Assembly: GCF_014490785.1 (NCBI RefSeq)
Contig: NZ_CP051488.1
Coordinates: forward strand, 1,426,001 to 1,490,000
DNA: 64,000 nt
Direction: 5' to 3'
Origin: Kosakonia sp. SMBL-WEM22
Lineage (GTDB): Bacteria; Pseudomonadota; Gammaproteobacteria; Enterobacterales; Enterobacteriaceae
Part shown: piece by piece, positions 61,568 through 64,000 of the stretch
Layout of the letters: each line of letters starts with the position of its first letter
Numbering within the stretch: the stretch's first letter is position 1
Position numbers and translations under genes: made by a program
The notes under the pieces: model-generated
The model's database searches: none
Seen by the model: the letters and a program-made list of their open reading frames with translations, nothing else
Told to the model about the DNA's origin: nothing

Positions 61568-62152
61568 TTACGGCACTGCGAGCATCCTGTCGAGTGCCGT
61601 CTTCACCTGTTTGTTGTCAACGAAATAGGCCTGATAGCCTGTCGCCGCGTCAATCTCCTGCAATGCCCATTTTTCTGCATGCACGTCGCTAATGGCGCGC
61701 GCTGTGCGGTAGAGCGGTATCAGTAGCAGAATCAGCATTATGCCTGCCGCCAGCCCTTCATAACTCACCAGCGGATTGGCGCGAGCCTGATCGATCAACA
61801 TCGCGATGGCCGCGAGTTGGATCAGCGCTCTGGCGATAAAACCGCGCATAAAAAACTGGCGCAGCCGCTCAGGCGTGGAGAAACAGGGATTTTTCAGCGA
61901 GGCGCGCTTCTCATGCACCGGGATCCCCTGCACGTAGACCATCCACTCCTCGCGCTCTTTCATCAATGTCGCCTGGCCGTTCTCGCTCAGGATATGCAGG
62001 CGCATCGAGACCAGCACCGGAAACAGCACCCCGATAACCAGAAAATAGAGGATTGGCGCGCTCAGCCCAAGAAAGGTGGCGGCAATAACCGCGAAGAGCA
62101 GCAGCAGGTGATAGGGGGAGTAGAACCACAGCGCTGTCGTTTGATAATTCAT
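61568..62152 (-). CDS. Hypothetical inner-membrane protein
   Basis: A 194-residue protein with four likely membrane helices: two near the N-terminus (HLLLLFAVIAATFLGL and ILYFLVIGVLFPVLVSM) and two further on (IARALIQLAAIAMLI and LAAGIMLILLLIPLY), with a cytoplasm-facing charged stretch of about 55 residues between the pairs. The C-terminus is soluble. I do not recognise the family; E. coli K-12 has no gene at this place that I know of. ATG at 62152 is chosen over a GTG three codons upstream; neither has a good ribosome site. Confidence 0.6.
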   Translation of the reverse strand: MNYQTTALWFYSPYHLLLLFAVIAATFLGLSAPILYFLVIGVLFPVLVSMRLHILSENGQATLMKEREEWMVYVQGIPVHEKRASLKNPCFSTPERLRQFFMRGFIARALIQLAAIAMLIDQARANPLVSYEGLAAGIMLILLLIPLYRTARAISDVHAEKWALQEIDAATGYQAYFVDNKQVKTALDRMLAVP

Positions 62153-62238
62153 GAGGCGCACCCGACGGGAGGAAGATGGCTCAAATTAACATGCCATTCA
62201 GGCGTTTAACAGCTACTGATTGTCAGGAGGCAAAAAAC

Positions 62239-62266
62239 AAAAAAGCCCGCCGAAGCGAGCTTTTTT
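62239..62266 (-). terminator. Terminator of the tRNA operon
   Basis: AAAAAAGCTCGC-TTCG-GCGGGCTTTTTT on the minus strand, a stem with one G-U pair and T-run, ending just after glnX. Confidence 0.9.
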
Positions 62267-62274
62267 GTTTTGAT

Positions 62275-62349
62275 TGGCTGGGGTACGAGGATTCGAACCT
62301 CGGAATGGTGGAATCAGAATCCACTGCCTTACCGCTTGGCGATACCCCA
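62275..62349 (-). tRNA. glnX: tRNA-Gln (CUG)
   Basis: 75 bases from TGGGGTATCGCC to encoded CCA; anticodon loop TTCTGAT, so anticodon CTG. Sequence identical to the neighbouring copy at 62384. Confidence 0.97.
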
Positions 62350-62383
62350 AAAGTGCGCTTGCCGGAGCAGACGTCTTTGAAGT

Positions 62384-62458
62384 TGGCTGGGGTACGAGGA
62401 TTCGAACCTCGGAATGGTGGAATCAGAATCCACTGCCTTACCGCTTGGCGATACCCCA
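62384..62458 (-). tRNA. glnV: tRNA-Gln (CUG)
   Basis: 75 bases, CCA encoded, anticodon CTG in loop TTCTGAT. Identical to glnX; anticodon stem uses GTGGA/TCCAC. Confidence 0.97.
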
Positions 62459-62502
62459 ACAAATCTTTTTCGGTTTAATGCCTGAGCATTACGCCTTGAA
62501 TA

Positions 62503-62579
62503 TGGTGGCTACGACGGGAATCGAACCTGTGACCCCAGCATTATGAGTGCTGTGCTCTAACCAGCTGAGCTACGTAGCC
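62503..62579 (-). tRNA. metU: tRNA-Met elongator (CAU)
   Basis: 77 bases from GGCTACGTAGCTC to CCA, anticodon CAT in CTCATAA. The 5' end forms the A-U/G-C acceptor stem of elongator Met, not of initiator. Identical to metT. Confidence 0.96.
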
Positions 62580-62607
62580 AAATTTTACTGCTTACCCAGT
62601 CATCGAC

Positions 62608-62682
62608 TGGCTGGGGTACCTGGATTCGAACCAGGGAATGCCGGTATCAAAAACCGGTGCCTTACCGCTTGGCGATACCCCA
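62608..62682 (-). tRNA. glnW: tRNA-Gln (UUG)
   Basis: 75 bases from TGGGGTATCGCC to CCA, anticodon TTG in loop TTTTGAT. Identical to glnU. Confidence 0.97.
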
Positions 62683-62720
62683 ACGACTAACGCGTTAACA
62701 CGCAGGAGTCGAAGAAGAGA

Positions 62721-62795
62721 TGGCTGGGGTACCTGGATTCGAACCAGGGAATGCCGGTATCAAAAACCGGTGCCTTACCGCTTGGCGATACCCCA
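62721..62795 (-). tRNA. glnU: tRNA-Gln (UUG)
   Basis: 75 bases, encoded CCA, anticodon TTG. Identical to glnW. Confidence 0.97.
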
Positions 62796-62818
62796 TCCGT
62801 GCAACGCTTCTTTGGGAA

Positions 62819-62903
62819 TGGTGCGGGAGGCGAGACTTGAACTCGCACACCTTGCGGCGCCAGAACCTAAATCTGGTGCGTCTACCAATTTCGCCACTCC
62901 CGC
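62819..62903 (-). tRNA. leuW: tRNA-Leu (UAG)
   Basis: 85 bases from GCGGGAGTGGCG to CCA with the long variable arm of leucine tRNAs (GGCGCCGCAAGGTGT region); anticodon TAG in loop TTTAGGT. Confidence 0.97.
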
Positions 62904-62912
62904 AAAAAAAGA

Positions 62913-62989
62913 TGGTGGCTACGACGGGAATCGAACCTGTGACCCCAGCATTATGAGTGCTGTGCTCTAACCAGCTGAGCTACGTAGCC
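62913..62989 (-). tRNA. metT: tRNA-Met elongator (CAU)
   Basis: 77 bases, CCA encoded, anticodon CAT. First gene of the operon metT-leuW-glnU-glnW-metU-glnV-glnX, the same order as in E. coli. Confidence 0.96.
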
Positions 62990-63028
62990 ATCTTTTTTTC
63001 GCGTTACCTTATCGGCGTTGCGGGGCGC

Positions 63029-63057
63029 ATTATGCGTATTGAGCCTGAGAGCGTCAA
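63029..63057 (-). promoter_or_regulatory. Promoter of the tRNA operon
   Basis: On the minus strand TTGACG, exactly 17 bases, then CATAAT, followed by the GC-rich discriminator GCGCCCCGC typical of stringently controlled stable-RNA promoters. It is about 40 bases before metT. Confidence 0.85.
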
Positions 63058-63170
63058 CACCTTTTTCATCGAAAATTGCTGGAATGTGACTGTTTGGTTA
63101 GGTTGCGAACAGCATGTTGCTTTATTCAACAAAAAACGATTTTCTGCGTGAAATCAGCCACACAAAAACA

Positions 63171-63190
63171 ACAGGCCCCGCAGGGCCTGT
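63171..63190 (-). terminator. Terminator of asnB
   Basis: 8-bp stem ACAGGCCC/GGGCCTGT with a 4-base loop; on the minus strand TGTTTTTG follows. Confidence 0.85.
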
Positions 63191-63208
63191 ATGCATAACC
63201 ATCGCTCA

Positions 63209-64000
63209 TCAGTAGGCCGACTGGTGCACACCGATAGCGCGGCCCGATGGATCGTTCATGGTTTTGAACGCTTCGTCCCACTCGAACGCTTTAGCCGAAG
63301 AGCAGGCCACGGATGGACCGCCCGGCACGCACTCGGCAGCGCTGGCTACCGGAAAGAGCTCTTCAAAGATTTCACGGTAGAGATAGGCCTCTTTCGAAGA
63401 CGGCGTGTTGTACGGGAAGCGATAGCTGGCAGTTTCCAGCTGCTGATCCGTCACCTGCTGCGCCGCCACCTCTTTCAGGGTATCGATCCAGCTGTAGCCT
63501 ACGCCGTCGGAGAACTGCTCTTTCTGACGCCAGGCCACGCTTGCCGGTAGGTAGGATTCAAAACATTCGCGCAGGATATGTTTTTCCATCTTACCGTTGC
63601 TGCCGCACATCTTATCCTGCGGGTTAATGCGCATCGCCACGTCGAGGAAGTTCTTATCGAGGAACGGTACGCGCGCTTCCACGCCCCAGGCAGACATCGC
63701 TTTGTTGGCGCGGGCGCAGTCAAACATATGCAGCGCCTGCAGTTTACGCACCGTCTCTTCGTGCAGCTCCTTCGCATCCGGCGCTTTATGGAAATAGAGA
63801 TAGCCGCCGAAGACTTCGTCAGAACCCTCACCAGAGAGCACCATTTTGATGCCCATCGCTTTGATTTTGCGTGACATCAGGTACATTGGCGTCGAAGCGC
63901 GAATGGTGGTGACGTCATAGGTTTCAATGTGATAGATCACATCGCGGATCGCATCCAGACCCTCCTGCACGGTGAAGTGAATTTCATGGTGCACGGTGCC
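63209..64000 (-). CDS. asnB: Asparagine synthase B, C-terminal part (partial)
   Basis: Glutamine-dependent asparagine synthetase. The frame runs off the window, so only about the last 264 of roughly 554 residues are seen: most of the synthetase domain with LSGEGSDEVFGGY (PPi-loop neighbourhood) and the VEARVPFLDKNF segment; the glutaminase domain with Cys2 is outside. It ends in GVHQSAY. Its place beside the tRNA operon and ubiF is as in E. coli. Confidence 0.96.
   Translation of the reverse strand, partial: GTVHHEIHFTVQEGLDAIRDVIYHIETYDVTTIRASTPMYLMSRKIKAMGIKMVLSGEGSDEVFGGYLYFHKAPDAKELHEETVRKLQALHMFDCARANKAMSAWGVEARVPFLDKNFLDVAMRINPQDKMCGSNGKMEKHILRECFESYLPASVAWRQKEQFSDGVGYSWIDTLKEVAAQQVTDQQLETASYRFPYNTPSSKEAYLYREIFEELFPVASAAECVPGGPSVACSSAKAFEWDEAFKTMNDPSGRAIGVHQSAY

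Overview
The window is a chromosomal segment of a member of the Enterobacteriaceae, most like the Enterobacter/Kosakonia/Klebsiella group. From about 17.5 kb to the right end the gene order is the conserved E. coli-type backbone: dsbG-ahpCF-uspG-rnk-rna-dcuC, pagP-cspE-crcB-ybeM-tatE-lipA-ybeF-lipB-ybeD-dacA-rlpA-mrdBA-rlmH-rsfS-cobC-nadD-holA-lptE-leuS-ybeL-gltLKJI-lnt-ybeXYZ-miaB-ubiF, seven tRNA genes and asnB. A copper/silver efflux cluster sits between dcuC and pagP, and a methionine-salvage cluster (mtnDCB, divergent from a YbdL/MtnE-type aminotransferase) lies before dsbG; E. coli K-12 lacks both at these places. REP/BIME palindromes, the MetJ, FliA and HipB site types and SroC also fit an enteric bacterium.

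Left part (1-14.4 kb) is accessory. It holds the end of an AraC-type regulator, a second type of 2-isopropylmalate synthase (LeuA2), a tandem REP-like array, the melibiose locus melBA with divergent melR, and a hipBA locus whose operators and HipB are intact but whose HipA stops after about 134 residues. An AT-rich stretch follows: a pesticin/T4-lysozyme-like muramidase gene overlapping an LprI-type lysozyme-inhibitor gene (probable effector and immunity), an MCP chemoreceptor with a FliA-type promoter, a small divergent module (two small ORFs facing a 57-residue ribbon-helix-helix protein), and an 827-residue SIR2 plus P-loop NTPase protein that looks like an anti-phage defence gene. A perfect 17-bp hairpin closes this segment at mtnD.

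Middle part (14.4-32 kb): mtnDCB and mtnE share a divergent promoter with tandem MetJ boxes. dsbG and ahpCF flank a 364-bp gap with a possible small RNA. The metal cluster comprises a Cys/His-rich small protein, CusF, a TolC-family channel, a CusB adaptor with a CusF domain fused to its C-terminus, and the RND pump CusA; no sensor-regulator pair is in view.

Right part (32-64 kb) is core: lipoic acid attachment (lipA, lipB), cell elongation and wall synthesis (dacA, rlpA, mrdA, mrdB), ribosome-linked factors (rlmH, rsfS, ybeY, ybeZ), LPS and lipoprotein assembly (lptE, lnt, pagP), glutamate/aspartate uptake (gltIJKL with SroC), tRNA charging and modification (leuS, miaB), ubiquinone synthesis (ubiF) and the Met-Leu-Gln tRNA operon. 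The best candidates for something not well described are the SIR2-NTPase gene with its small RHH-linked module, and the muramidase/inhibitor pair beside the shortened hipA.
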